Source: Streptomyces sp. NRRL F-6131 (GTDB lineage: Bacteria; Actinomycetota; Actinomycetes; Streptomycetales; Streptomycetaceae). From it: DNA of 33,655 nt. How positions within the stretch are numbered: the stretch's first letter is position 1; every line of letters starts with the position of its first letter. The translations under genes were made by a program, and so were the position numbers. The stretch lies in NCBI GenBank assembly GCA_000719695.1, contig JOHN01000076.1, forward strand, positions 1 to 33,655, written 5' to 3'. Shown here one piece after another: positions 1 through 7,997 of the stretch. Below the pieces are notes generated by a model. That model saw only the letters and a list, made by a program, of their open reading frames with translations, ran no database searches and was not told the origin of the DNA.

Positions 1-1
1 G

Positions 2-322
2 GTCACCCCGCCGCCGGCCCCCAGCCCGACCGCGACCCCCACCCCGGCGCCCACGCCGACGCCCACCGCCACGCCCACCCCGACCCCCACCGTGCGCGTG
101 CTGCAGACGGGAATGCGGGGCGCCGACGTCCAGGCCATGCAGCAGAAGCTCGCCGTGGTGATGTGCTGGATGGCCCCGGACATCCCGGTGGACGGCTACT
201 TCGACGGGGACACCGAGTTCTACGTGGCGTACTTCCAGAGCATGCAGGGGGTCCGCGGCGACAAGAAGGGCGTCTACGGGGCGAACACGCGGACCGCCCT
301 GGAGAAGCGCACCGGCTGCTGA
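2..322 (+). CDS. Peptidoglycan-binding domain protein, 3' end only
   Basis: The window opens inside this gene. The frame starting at base 2 has about 30 codons of a Pro/Thr/Ala linker (repeated PTPT units) and then about 75 residues that read as a PG_binding_1 domain, starting at VRVLQTGMRGADVQ and including the typical D-G-x-F/Y-G-x-x-T pattern (VDGYFDGDTEF, GVYGANTRTALE). Such domains hold cell-wall enzymes or secreted proteins on peptidoglycan. The Pro/Thr linker implies that a catalytic or membrane domain lies upstream, outside the window. The gene ends at a TGA (320-322). The 41 bases before the convergent GDT1 gene hold two and a half copies of a 9-mer (ACGGTCCGA). A GTG at 92 is in frame but lies inside the domain border, so it is not a believable start. 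Confidence 0.8.
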   Translation, partial: VTPPPAPSPTATPTPAPTPTPTATPTPTPTVRVLQTGMRGADVQAMQQKLAVVMCWMAPDIPVDGYFDGDTEFYVAYFQSMQGVRGDKKGVYGANTRTALEKRTGC

Positions 323-363
323 CCCCAGGACGGCCCGACGGTCCGAACGGTCCGAACGATCCG

Positions 364-951
364 TCAGCCCGTGATCGCCCGGACGATGCTGACCCCGGCC
401 ATCAGCACCATCACGCCCGCCGCGACCCGGATGATCGCCTTCATCGGCACGTGCTTGAGCAGCTTCTGCCCGCCCAGGATCGCGATCCCGGCGACCGCGC
501 ACAGCGCCAGCCAGGCGCCCAGGCCCACGGACAGCGGATCGGCGTACTTGGCGGCCAGGTTGGCGGTCATGATCTGCGTCAGGTCGCCGAACTCGGCGAT
601 CGCCACGACCACGAAGCTGGCCCCGGCGACCTTCCAGAAGCTGTTCGCGGACGGCTCCTTCGCGGCGTGCCCGTCCTCCTCGTCGTCCCCGCCGTGGAAG
701 AGCAGCATCGCGGCGCCGGCCAGGAACAGCACTCCGGTGACACCCTCCACCCAGCGCTGCGGCAGCAGGGAGAGCAGGTGCCCGGCGACCAGGGCGATGC
801 CCACCTGGAGGGCGAAGGCGGCGGCGATCCCGGCGAAGACGTGGCTCGCCCGGTACTTGGCGCCGAGCATCAGGCTGGCCAGGGCGGTCTTGTCGGGCAG
901 TTCGGCCAGGAAGACGATGCCGAAGGTGATCGCGGCGACGGTCGGACTCAT
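364..951 (-). CDS. TMEM165/GDT1 family metal cation transporter
   Basis: This is a 195-residue integral membrane protein of the GDT1/TMEM165 (UPF0016) family, whose characterised members export or exchange Mn2+ or Ca2+. Both family signatures are visible in the two pseudo-symmetric halves: E17-LPDKT in the first and E120-FGDLT in the second. A short acidic/His cytoplasmic loop (GGDDEEDGHA, about residues 87-96) separates them. I chose ATG 951 because it opens directly into the first helix. A longer in-frame start at 1068 would translate leader RNA that belongs to a manganese riboswitch. The ribosome site is modest (GAGGGA about 10 nt upstream). The gene is the last of a minus-strand block behind pmt and fetB, but the riboswitch gives it its own control. 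Manganese export is inferred from family plus riboswitch. Confidence 0.9.
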   Translation of the reverse strand: MSPTVAAITFGIVFLAELPDKTALASLMLGAKYRASHVFAGIAAAFALQVGIALVAGHLLSLLPQRWVEGVTGVLFLAGAAMLLFHGGDDEEDGHAAKEPSANSFWKVAGASFVVVAIAEFGDLTQIMTANLAAKYADPLSVGLGAWLALCAVAGIAILGGQKLLKHVPMKAIIRVAAGVMVLMAGVSIVRAITG

Positions 952-1069
952 CGGGGGTGGTGTCCCTCGGGTTGGGGCCGCCGGACCGCGGGCAGCTCCG
1001 TCAGGGGTCGCTCCGGCCCGACAGCACTGGTGGAAGAACGCGTGGAGGCACGGACGCGCCACACGCACA

Positions 1070-1195
1070 GCACTGCGGCCGAAGGTCTCGCCGGCACCCG
1101 TCGGACCCTGTCGCGACCGTGGTGCCCCGGGCGCCGGGCCCCGAGGGGCCAGTATGTCGACGGTCCGGTGGAGGGCTACTCCCCTTCAACGCCGC
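1070..1195 (-). promoter_or_regulatory. yybP-ykoY manganese riboswitch
   Basis: Read on the minus strand, the leader of the GDT1 gene contains the conserved parts of the yybP-ykoY aptamer in order: GGGGAGTAGCC (1174-1184), CGACATACTGG (about 1149-1160), a GC-rich variable arm, and GGCGAGACCTTCGGCC (1077-1092). These form the L1/L3 loop contacts that bind Mn2+ in this class. The aptamer begins only a few bases after the fetB stop, so its transcript must start inside fetB or be read through from pmt-fetB. About 120 nt separate the aptamer from the GDT1 ATG and would hold the expression platform. I see no U-tract terminator there, so control could be translational or by GC hairpins. The class is recognised by motif, not by covariance search. 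Confidence 0.88.
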
Positions 1196-1200
1196 CAAGC

Positions 1201-2004
1201 CTACCCGATCGGTTCCCCCACCCGTCCGGCCCGGACCAGCCCCCGGCCGACCAGCTCCAGCACCACCACGACCGCCGTCGACTCCACCGCCAGCAGCCCC
1301 ACCAGCACGAACAGCTGCACCGCGCCCGCCTGGACCGGCGAGGCGCCGCCGAGCAGCATGCCCACGAAGGCGCCCGGCAGGGTGACCAGCCCGACCGTCC
1401 TGGTCTGGTCGAGCGCCGGGACGAGCGAGGTGGCGGCGGCGGTGCGGCAGATCTCCGTCCGGGCGTCCCGCTCCTCGAACCCGAGCGCCAGCGCGGCCTC
1501 GACCTCGCCGTGCCGCTGGCGCAGCTCGTCCAGGGCGCGCCGCCCGGACAGCGAGGTGGCGGTGAGCGCGCCGCCGATCAGGATCCCGGCCACCGGGATG
1601 ACCGACAGGCCCTTCGGCGGCAGCAGCCCGCTGCCGAGCAGCAGCACCAGCACCGGCAGCACGCCGGCGCCGATCGGCGCGGCCGCCCACAGCCAGTCGC
1701 GGCCGTCGCCGGGCGCCATCCGCCGCCCGGCGGTCCGCACCGCGACGCCGAACATCAGCAGCACGAAGAGCGCCGACCACCAGAGCGAGTCGACCACCCA
1801 GGCGATCACCAGCGCGACGACGGCGAGCTGCGCGACCGCGCGCAGCCCGGCCCGCAGGACGGCCCGCCCGTGCCCGAGCCGGCCCCACCCCGCGACGGCG
1901 ACGGCGGCCAGCAGCAGCACGGCGGTGACCGCGCCGAGCCCCGGGGTGACCGGCAGCAGCTGTCCGGCGTCCGCCAACGGGGCGGCGGCCGCCCGGTGCG
2001 GCAC
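1201..2004 (-). CDS. fetB: FetB-family ABC transporter permease
   Basis: This 267-residue polytopic membrane protein resembles FetB/YbbM (UPF0014), the permease of the FetAB exporter linked to iron homeostasis in E. coli. Family features seen are the PVAGILIGGALTATSLS segment (about residues 135-155), the charged loop LRQRHGEVEAALALGFEERDA, and the TLPGAFVGMLLGG segment near the C terminus. The start is a GTG at 2002-2004, three bases after the pmt stop, so the two are almost certainly co-transcribed. No FetA-type ATPase is adjacent, so its ATPase must be encoded elsewhere or it has another partner. The substrate is not known from the sequence. It lies immediately before the Mn riboswitch, which suggests, but does not prove, a common role in divalent-metal handling. 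Confidence 0.82.
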   Translation of the reverse strand: MPHRAAAAPLADAGQLLPVTPGLGAVTAVLLLAAVAVAGWGRLGHGRAVLRAGLRAVAQLAVVALVIAWVVDSLWWSALFVLLMFGVAVRTAGRRMAPGDGRDWLWAAAPIGAGVLPVLVLLLGSGLLPPKGLSVIPVAGILIGGALTATSLSGRRALDELRQRHGEVEAALALGFEERDARTEICRTAAATSLVPALDQTRTVGLVTLPGAFVGMLLGGASPVQAGAVQLFVLVGLLAVESTAVVVVLELVGRGLVRAGRVGEPIG

Positions 2005-2007
2005 GGG

Positions 2008-3615
2008 TCAGATCCAGCTGGTGAACCACATCCGGTCCTGCCAGGACGACATCGGGATCACCTCCGCCGTGTACAGCGGGTAGAAGAAGGCGAAGCAGGC
2101 CATGATCGCCAGCACGACGAGCCCGGCGCCGGCCGCGCCGATCCGCCGCCGTTCGGGCGGGCAGCCCTCCGGCCCGAGCATCGCGCCCAGCATCTGCGCC
2201 ACGGCCAGGCAGAGGAAGGGGACGAGCACCACCATGTAGAAGGAGAAGACGGTCCGCTCCTGGTACTGGAACCACGGCAGGTAGACGCCGGCCACCGCGC
2301 ACAGCACCGCGCCGGAGCGCCAGTCCCGGCGGAAGGCCCAGCGCCAGAGCAGGTAGACCAGCGCGAAGCAGGCCGTCCACCAGAGCAGCGGGGTGCCGAG
2401 GCCGAGGATCTGGGCCGCGCAGCCGCCGGAGGCGGTGCAGCCGCGCTGGCCGACCGGCACCTGCTCCCAGTACATGGAGACCGGCCGGCCCTGGACCAGC
2501 CAGCTGAACGGGTTGGACTGGTAGGTGTGCGGGCTGCTCAGGCCGGTGTTGAAGTCGTACATCTGCGAGTGGTAGTGCCAGAGGCCGCGCAGCGGCGCGG
2601 GCACCCAGCCCATCGGGAGCTGCGGCAGCGGGATGCCGAGGAAGCTGTCCGGGGACAGCCCGGCCCGGTCGTCGGCCCACTGCCGGTCGAAGCCGCCCCG
2701 GGTGAACAGCCAGCCGGCCCAGCCGCCGACGTAGACGACGAACGCGGTGCCGACCGTGGCGAGGAAGGCGGGCAGGGCGTCCCGGCGGAGCATCGAGCGC
2801 CAGGGGCGGCGGGCGCCGGCCCAGCGGCGGCCGGAGCGGTCCCACAGCACGGTGAGCACGCCGAAGGCGGCCAGCACCATGACGCCGTTCCACTTGACGC
2901 CGGCGGCGGCGCCCAGGCAGGCTCCGGCGGCGATCCGCCAGGGCCGCCAACCGAGCCGGACGGTGTCCCCGCCGCGGTCGGGGAGGACGGCGGCGAGCCG
3001 GGCGCGGGCGTGGTCGCGGTCGATCAACAGCGCGCCGAAGGCGGCCAGGACGAAGAACATCTGGACGCCGTCGAGCAGGCCGACCCGGCTCATCACCAGC
3101 TGGAGGCCGTCGACGGCCATCAGCAGGGCCGCGGTGCAGCCGATCAGGGTGGAGCCGAAGAGCCGGCGCCCGATCCGGGCGAGCATCAGCACGGTGACGG
3201 TGCCGAGCAGCGCGGTCATGAAGCGCCAGCCGAAGGGGTGCAGGCCGAAGCCCCACTCACCGAGCGAGATCACCCACTTGCCGAGCGGCGGGTGGGCGAT
3301 GAACTCGGGCGCGGAGGTGAGCGGGACCTGCTGCGGGACGGCCAGGATCTGCTCGTTCGCGTGCTCCGGCCAGGTGCCCTCGTAGCCCTGCTCCAGCAGG
3401 GACCAGGCGTCCTTGGGGTAGTAGGTCTCGTCGAAGACGAAGGCGTTGGGGTACCCGAGGTTCCAGAACCGCAGCAGACCGGCGAAGAGCGCCACGGCGA
3501 TCGGCCCGAGCCAGTCGGCGCGGGCCGCCGCCAGGCGCAGCAGCCCCCGCCGCTCCGGTGCCGGGACGGCGGGGGCCGCCGCCGCCGGTGGGTGGGTGAG
3601 CGCCGCTTGCGTCAT
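2008..3615 (-). CDS. pmt: Dolichyl/polyprenyl-phosphate-mannose protein mannosyltransferase
   Basis: This is a 535-residue GT39 protein O-mannosyltransferase. It transfers mannose from polyprenyl-phosphate-mannose to Ser/Thr of proteins as they are exported through the membrane. The catalytic acidic pair of the first extracellular loop is present (VFDETYY, D62-E63), followed by many hydrophobic helices and the large C-terminal loop region (VQGRPVSMYWEQV). The N terminus is a short Ala/Pro-rich cytoplasmic tail. The start is ATG 3615. In Streptomyces, Pmt glycosylates lipoproteins and supports phage receptors and antibiotic tolerance, which is family knowledge and not visible here. It leads the block pmt-fetB-(Mn riboswitch)-GDT1. 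Confidence 0.93.
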   Translation of the reverse strand: MTQAALTHPPAAAAPAVPAPERRGLLRLAAARADWLGPIAVALFAGLLRFWNLGYPNAFVFDETYYPKDAWSLLEQGYEGTWPEHANEQILAVPQQVPLTSAPEFIAHPPLGKWVISLGEWGFGLHPFGWRFMTALLGTVTVLMLARIGRRLFGSTLIGCTAALLMAVDGLQLVMSRVGLLDGVQMFFVLAAFGALLIDRDHARARLAAVLPDRGGDTVRLGWRPWRIAAGACLGAAAGVKWNGVMVLAAFGVLTVLWDRSGRRWAGARRPWRSMLRRDALPAFLATVGTAFVVYVGGWAGWLFTRGGFDRQWADDRAGLSPDSFLGIPLPQLPMGWVPAPLRGLWHYHSQMYDFNTGLSSPHTYQSNPFSWLVQGRPVSMYWEQVPVGQRGCTASGGCAAQILGLGTPLLWWTACFALVYLLWRWAFRRDWRSGAVLCAVAGVYLPWFQYQERTVFSFYMVVLVPFLCLAVAQMLGAMLGPEGCPPERRRIGAAGAGLVVLAIMACFAFFYPLYTAEVIPMSSWQDRMWFTSWI

Positions 3616-3728
3616 GGTCTGGGTAGCCTCGCCGATTCGCCGTTCTCGCCGGTGCCGGCCGCGTGGGGCCGGGCCGGACGGTCAACAGCCACCGACGATA
3701 TGTGCCGGTGGACGCGAAACCAAGCGCG

Positions 3729-3763
3729 ACGGGCGCCGGACAGGTGACCTGTCCGACGCCCGT
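3729..3763 (-). terminator. Long GC hairpin downstream of MFS gene
   Basis: This is a nearly perfect 35-nt dyad. Arms GGACAGGT/ACCTGTCC (3738-3745/3747-3754) flank one central base. After a single mismatch the stem continues outward with ACGGGCG/CGCCCGT. It lies just past the stop of the MFS gene and about 115 nt ahead of pmt, so termination of MFS transcription is the simplest reading. There is no U-tract, as is common in actinomycetes. The very tight symmetry also leaves room for a protein-binding site. Confidence 0.65.
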
Positions 3764-3786
3764 GCGGAGGCGCTGCGCCGCCCGGG

Positions 3787-5139
3787 TCAGGCGGCGGTCT
3801 GGAGCTCCCGGACCGGCCGGGCCGGGGTGCGGACCGGGGCCGCGGGGGCCTGCTCGCCCTCGGCGGGGAAGCCGGGGGCGGCGTTGTCCTGGGCGGCGGT
3901 GAGGTACGGCCGCAGGCGCAGCGCCAGGACGACGATCAGCACCGTGCAGCCGGCCATCGCGGCCAGGTAGAGCGGCCAGGTGCCGGAGCCGACCAGCAGG
4001 ACGCCCACGGCCGGGCCGACGGCGATCGCGATCTGCTTCACCAGGGCGTACCCGGCGTTGTAGGTGCCGAGCAGCCGCGCCGGGGCGAGGTCGGCGACGA
4101 TCGGGCCCATGGTCGGCGCGAGCAGCGACTCGCCGACGCCGAACAGGGCGTAGATCGAGACGATCGCGACCGTGGCGGCCATCGTCTCGGTCCGGATCAG
4201 GCCGGCGACCAGGGCCATCGCCCAGGCGCCGAGCCAGACCACGCCGGCGGCGGCCATCGCGGTGGTGCGCCGACGGCGGGCGGTGATCCGCACCATGAAC
4301 ATCTGCAGCACCACGATGGTCAGCGCGTTGGCGCCGATGGCGAGGCCCAGGGTGGACGGGGCGGTGCCGACGGTGTCGGTGGCGAAGGCCGCGACGCCGG
4401 ACTCGAACTGGCCGTAGCAGGTGAAGAAGATCAGACCGGCGAGCACGCAGAGCCGGACCATGGCCTTGTCGGCGACCAGGGCGCGCAGGCCCCGCGGGGC
4501 GTCGGCCGCGTCCTGGACGAGCACCGGAGCGGCGTTCGGGATCCTCGCGGTGCCGGTCACCAGGGCGAGGCCGAGGAAGGTCGCGGCCTCGATGGTGAAC
4601 AGCCGGGTCAGGCTGGCCGGGTCGGCGACGTCGACGATCTGCCCGCCGACCAGCGCGCCGATGCCCATCCCCAGGTTGACCAGGGTGAACTGGAGCGCGA
4701 AGGCGTGCGAGCGGGTCGCGGCGGTCGAGCAGCGGACGATCATCGTGGCGAGCGCCGGCTGGCAGGTGGTGACACCCGCGCCGAACAGGAAGGAGGCGAC
4801 CAGCAGGGCCGGGGTGCCGGTGGCGTGCCCGAAGGCGAAGGCGCCGACCGAGGCCAGCGCGGCGCCGGCCAGCAGCACCGGGCGCGGCCCGTACCGGTCG
4901 ATGCCGCGGCCGGTGAACGGCAGGACGGCCAGGGCGGCCAGCGCGAAGACGGTGAACACCATCCCGGCGGCGAGCGAGCCGAGCCCGCGCACCTGGTCCA
5001 CGTACACGAACATGTACGGCATCGTGAACCCGCTGCCGAACGCGCTGAGCGCGTTCCCGATCTGGACGCGGCGCAGCGGGCCGCCCGCCCCGCGTCGCTG
5101 CTGCCTCTGCTGCTTCACCGTGCCGGTCACCGTGCACAT
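3787..5139 (-). CDS. MFS efflux transporter
   Basis: This is a major-facilitator protein of about 450 residues with roughly twelve hydrophobic segments in two halves. It has the loop 2-3 signature GRGIDRYGPRPVLLAG (Motif A-like, D/R rich). Low-specificity drug or metabolite efflux is inferred from family and from the divergent MarR gene. The open frame extends to 5184, but that part has no ribosome site. ATG 5139 and the in-frame GTG 5130 both follow AGGAAGG on the minus strand. The spacing fits GTG 5130 slightly better, so the start is uncertain by three codons. The C-terminal tail is Pro/Ala rich. A palindrome in the gap to the MarR gene suggests repression by its neighbour. Confidence 0.85.
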   Translation of the reverse strand: MCTVTGTVKQQRQQRRGAGGPLRRVQIGNALSAFGSGFTMPYMFVYVDQVRGLGSLAAGMVFTVFALAALAVLPFTGRGIDRYGPRPVLLAGAALASVGAFAFGHATGTPALLVASFLFGAGVTTCQPALATMIVRCSTAATRSHAFALQFTLVNLGMGIGALVGGQIVDVADPASLTRLFTIEAATFLGLALVTGTARIPNAAPVLVQDAADAPRGLRALVADKAMVRLCVLAGLIFFTCYGQFESGVAAFATDTVGTAPSTLGLAIGANALTIVVLQMFMVRITARRRRTTAMAAAGVVWLGAWAMALVAGLIRTETMAATVAIVSIYALFGVGESLLAPTMGPIVADLAPARLLGTYNAGYALVKQIAIAVGPAVGVLLVGSGTWPLYLAAMAGCTVLIVVLALRLRPYLTAAQDNAAPGFPAEGEQAPAAPVRTPARPVRELQTAA

Positions 5140-5190
5140 CCCTTCCTGTGGACTCCGCCCCGTCAGGGCTTCGTCAGTTTTCACTGGATA

Positions 5191-5215
5191 CTCTTAAGCC
5201 CGGAAGACTTAAGAG
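5191..5215. promoter_or_regulatory. Candidate MarR operator between efflux pump and regulator
   Basis: The perfect inverted repeat CTCTTAAG (5191-5198) - 9 nt - CTTAAGAG (5208-5215) lies in the only AT-rich part of the divergent intergenic region. A further TTAAG half-site occurs near 5267. The size and symmetry fit a MarR-family dimer. The site lies 52-76 nt upstream of the MFS start and 87-111 nt upstream of the MarR start, where it could govern both promoters. I could not define the promoters themselves with confidence. Confidence 0.65.
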
Positions 5216-5301
5216 CTAAAGTTCGACATTGAAGTTTTAGCATCGGAAGAGTGCGGAGTCAAAGGCTTAAGGGGTGCACTGCACGTGCGACACTGGTCCG
5301 C

Positions 5302-5856
5302 ATGACTGCAGAGAAGCCCGCGCCGGCCACCGCCCGCGAGCTGGGCATCGCCGAGCAGGTGGCCCTCTACCAGCGGGAATTCCCCATGGTGGACCCCCAG
5401 GTGGAGACCATCGTGCAGACCCTCTCCCGGGTCGCCCGGCGGATGACCGTCGCCTACGACCGGCAGCTCACTGTGCTCGGAATCACCTCCGCGGAATGGG
5501 AGGTGCTCAAGGCACTGGTGGTGTCCGGGAGCCCGTACCGGCTCGGACCCGGCGAGCTGGCCAAGCGGCTCGGGCTCACCCCGGCCGCGATGACCCACCG
5601 GATCGACCGGATGGTGACCGAGGGCCTGGTCACCCGGGAGCGGGACGAGGCCAACCGGGTCCGGGTGATCATCGAGCTGACCGACCTCGGCCGGGACAAG
5701 TGGCTGGAGTCGATGCGGATGGCCGCCGTCTTCGAGGAGGAACTGCTCCAGGACGTCGTCGGCGAGGACCGCGCCGTGCTCTCCGGGATGCTGGCCCGGA
5801 TGCTGCGGCGGATCGAGGAGAGCCGGCCGGACACCCCGGGGCGCCCCGCCGACTGA
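5302..5856 (+). CDS. MarR family transcriptional regulator
   Basis: This is a 184-residue winged-helix regulator. From about residue 40 it has the MarR helix preceding the DNA-binding domain. The recognition region reads PGELAKRLGLTPAAMTHRIDRM, and the wing is GLVTRERDEANRVRVIIELT. ATG 5302 is preferred over an in-frame start at 5251, because the extra 17 codons are uncharacteristic. The gene is divergent from an MFS pump, the classic arrangement in which a MarR repressor is relieved by a small aromatic ligand that the pump exports. The ligand is unknown. A strong hairpin follows the gene. Confidence 0.9.
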   Translation: MTAEKPAPATARELGIAEQVALYQREFPMVDPQVETIVQTLSRVARRMTVAYDRQLTVLGITSAEWEVLKALVVSGSPYRLGPGELAKRLGLTPAAMTHRIDRMVTEGLVTRERDEANRVRVIIELTDLGRDKWLESMRMAAVFEEELLQDVVGEDRAVLSGMLARMLRRIEESRPDTPGRPAD

Positions 5857-5902
5857 GCCGGCCGCCGCCGCGCACCCCGGCGCCGGCCGCCGCGCACGCA
5901 GA

Positions 5903-5941
5903 AGTCCGGCCCGCCGGGGGACTCCCCCGGCGGGCCGGACT
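5903..5941. terminator. Bidirectional terminator between marR and chitinase
   Basis: This is a perfect 18-bp stem (5903-5920 with 5924-5941) with a 3-nt loop, starting AGTCCGGCCCG and followed on the plus strand by CTTGT. It lies between two convergent genes, so it can serve both. Confidence 0.85.
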
Positions 5942-5996
5942 CTTGTCGTACTGCGGGTGCGAGGGTCCGTCAGGCCCTCACCGGATCAGGCTCCGG

Positions 5997-7799
5997 TCAG
6001 CAGGGACCGTTGTCGGTCCAGACGCCCCAGGCGCCGCTGGCGCTCGGGTCGTCGCCCTTGGTCCACCACTTGTTGGTGTAGTAGTGGCCCTTCCACGAGA
6101 CCTTGGTCGAGGTCGCGTAGGTGGTGGCGGCGTCCCAGCTCGGGGCGGCGGCGCAACCGGTCGGCGGCGTGGTCGGCGGGGTCGTGGGCGGGGTGGTCGG
6201 CGGCGTCGTCGGCGGGGTGGTCGGCGGCGTCGTGGGCGGCGTGGTCGGCGGGGTGGTCACCGGCGGCGCCGGGCAGCCCGCGGCCGAACCGTTGGTGGCC
6301 TCGACCATCTTGTCGAACAGCCCGGTCTTGTTGCCCAGGTCGTACAGCGAGAAGGCGAAGGAACCGCCGAGGCCGTTGCAGTGCGCGTAGTCCAGCTTGG
6401 CCTGGATCGAGCGGGTGTCCTCACCGGACCAGAAGGTGGTGCCGTCGTAGAAGTACGACGTCTTGGCGTCCTCGTCCCAGAAGGTCTTCGCCGGGTTGTC
6501 GACGAAGCCGGCGAGCTCCTTGTACATCTGGATGCCGGCGACGTTGCCCGACATGGTGGCACCCGCGGCGGGGCCGGTGGCGGGCTGGAAGAGGCCGTTC
6601 TTGCCGTTGTTCTGGACGCCGGTCCAGCCGCGGTAGTAGAACGGCACACCCACGTTGATCTTCTTCGCGGGGAAGCCGCCCGGGATGCCGTACTGCGGGT
6701 CGCCCGCGGTGTAGGCCTTGACCGCAGAGTCGACCGAGTACTTGCCGGTGCCGCCCGGGACCGGGGTCATCGGGTCGTTCGGGCCGGCGTAGATCGGGGC
6801 CTGGTGGTTGGTCGGGCCCTTGGACTCCCAGCCGCCGTGCATGTCGTACGTCATGATGTCGAGGAACGACAGGTACTGACCGATCTTGTCGGTCTCGACG
6901 TTCTTGATCTTGTCCTGGCCGGCACCCACCGCGGCCGCGGTGTAGTACGACTTGTTGTCGGCCTTGCCCTGCGCGTCGAGCTGCTCGCGCAGCTCCTTCA
7001 GCAGCAGGGTGAAGTTCTGCTTGTCGTTCGGGCTCGACAGGTTGCCGGTGTGGCCGCCGCCGCCCGGGTACTCCCAGTCGACGTCGATGCCGTCGAAGAT
7101 GCCGGCCGCCGAACCCGGGCCGCCGTAGCCGGCCTCGGTCGGCAGGTTGCCCTTGATGAACATGTCGATGCAGGACGAGACCAGCTTCTTGCGCGAGGCG
7201 TCCGTGGCGGCCGCCGCGGAGAAGTACTTGGAGTACGTCCAGCCGCCCAGCGAGATCAGGATCTTGAGGTTGGGGTTCTTCGCCTTCAGCTTCTTCAGCT
7301 GGTTGAAGTTGCCCGCGATCGGCTGGCCCCAGACGTCGCCGACGCCGTCGACCGAGATGTCCGGGCCGAAGCTCTTCTGGAAGTCGGCGAAGGAGTCGCC
7401 CGCGCCGTCACCCGCGTTGGGGTTGTTCTCGTCCTGGCTCGCGGCCTTGTTGGCCTCGAAACAGCTGAGGTTGGTCGGGTGGATGTTGGCGAACGAGTAG
7501 ATCAGGTAGTCCAGCTTGCCGGCCACGCCGGTGTCCTGGATGGTCTTCGGGTAGTAGCCGTTCGCGTAGATCGACCACTGGTCGAAGTAGGCCACCTTGA
7601 TGCCACCGCTGGTGGCGGGCGCGCCGGTGGAGTTGGTGACGGCGGCGTTGGCCGTGGCGCCGCCGGTGAGCGCGAGACCCGCGCCGAGCAGCAGGGACGC
7701 CGTGGTGCCGGCGGCGATCGCGGTCAGGCTCTTGGACCGCTTGCGACGGCCGCCCTCCTGAACCGGGGCCCCGGCCCTTTCGATGCGTGAACGGAGCAT
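5997..7799 (-). CDS. Secreted GH18 chitinase with C-terminal chitin-binding module
   Basis: This is a 600-residue secreted endochitinase. It has a signal peptide with a long basic n-region (RRKR), hydrophobic core and ANA-A cleavage near residue 52. A GH18 barrel of about 415 residues follows, with chitin-binding strand SLGGW (about 184-188) and catalytic motif DGIDVDWE (236-243; E243 the acid). Next are a linker of eight TTPP units and a C-terminal CBM5/12 module of about 55 residues with the aromatic pairs W-D-A-T-Y and KWW typical of chitin binding. ATG 7799 is the only start joined to a signal peptide. The nearest AGGAG lies about 12 nt upstream, which is long. The upstream dre site implies DasR repression relieved by glucosamine-6-phosphate. 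The barrel resembles Streptomyces ChiC-type enzymes, but I do not assign a name. Confidence 0.95.
   Translation of the reverse strand: MLRSRIERAGAPVQEGGRRKRSKSLTAIAAGTTASLLLGAGLALTGGATANAAVTNSTGAPATSGGIKVAYFDQWSIYANGYYPKTIQDTGVAGKLDYLIYSFANIHPTNLSCFEANKAASQDENNPNAGDGAGDSFADFQKSFGPDISVDGVGDVWGQPIAGNFNQLKKLKAKNPNLKILISLGGWTYSKYFSAAAATDASRKKLVSSCIDMFIKGNLPTEAGYGGPGSAAGIFDGIDVDWEYPGGGGHTGNLSSPNDKQNFTLLLKELREQLDAQGKADNKSYYTAAAVGAGQDKIKNVETDKIGQYLSFLDIMTYDMHGGWESKGPTNHQAPIYAGPNDPMTPVPGGTGKYSVDSAVKAYTAGDPQYGIPGGFPAKKINVGVPFYYRGWTGVQNNGKNGLFQPATGPAAGATMSGNVAGIQMYKELAGFVDNPAKTFWDEDAKTSYFYDGTTFWSGEDTRSIQAKLDYAHCNGLGGSFAFSLYDLGNKTGLFDKMVEATNGSAAGCPAPPVTTPPTTPPTTPPTTPPTTPPTTPPTTPPTTPPTGCAAAPSWDAATTYATSTKVSWKGHYYTNKWWTKGDDPSASGAWGVWTDNGPC
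6164..6262 (-). repeat. 12-bp tandem repeat encoding the chitinase TTPP linker
   Basis: Eight in-phase 12-nt units encode Thr-Thr-Pro-Pro, with variation only at wobble positions. Array length may vary between strains by slippage. This is a flexible linker, possibly O-glycosylated given the pmt gene in the same window (inference). Confidence 0.8.
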
Positions 7800-7997
7800 G
7801 GGTGCGTGACTCCTGGTCGTGGGGGATTCCGCCGTGTCCGGGGAACGCGCGCACGGGGTGGGGCCGTGCGACCGGGACATGACAGAACGGGATGGGGGAA
7901 TCGAACGGAACATGCCTTTGACGGACGCCGGGTATGCCGAACCGGCGCCGGCGGCGGACCGCTGACGCCGGTTCAGGGGCTCCCTGCACCTGGGCAC

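Noticed and set aside
951..1068. Longer GDT1 start giving a 39-residue N-terminal extension
   Set aside because: The extension would be encoded by riboswitch leader RNA, and its Cys/Arg/Pro-rich sequence does not resemble a GDT1 N terminus.
163..3747. A 1194-codon open frame on the plus strand across GDT1, fetB and pmt
   Set aside because: It is the GC-rich antisense shadow of three well-supported minus-strand genes and has no domain character.
6164..6262. Regularly spaced repeats considered as a CRISPR array
   Set aside because: Units are contiguous 12-mers encoding a TTPP linker, with no spacers and no cas genes.
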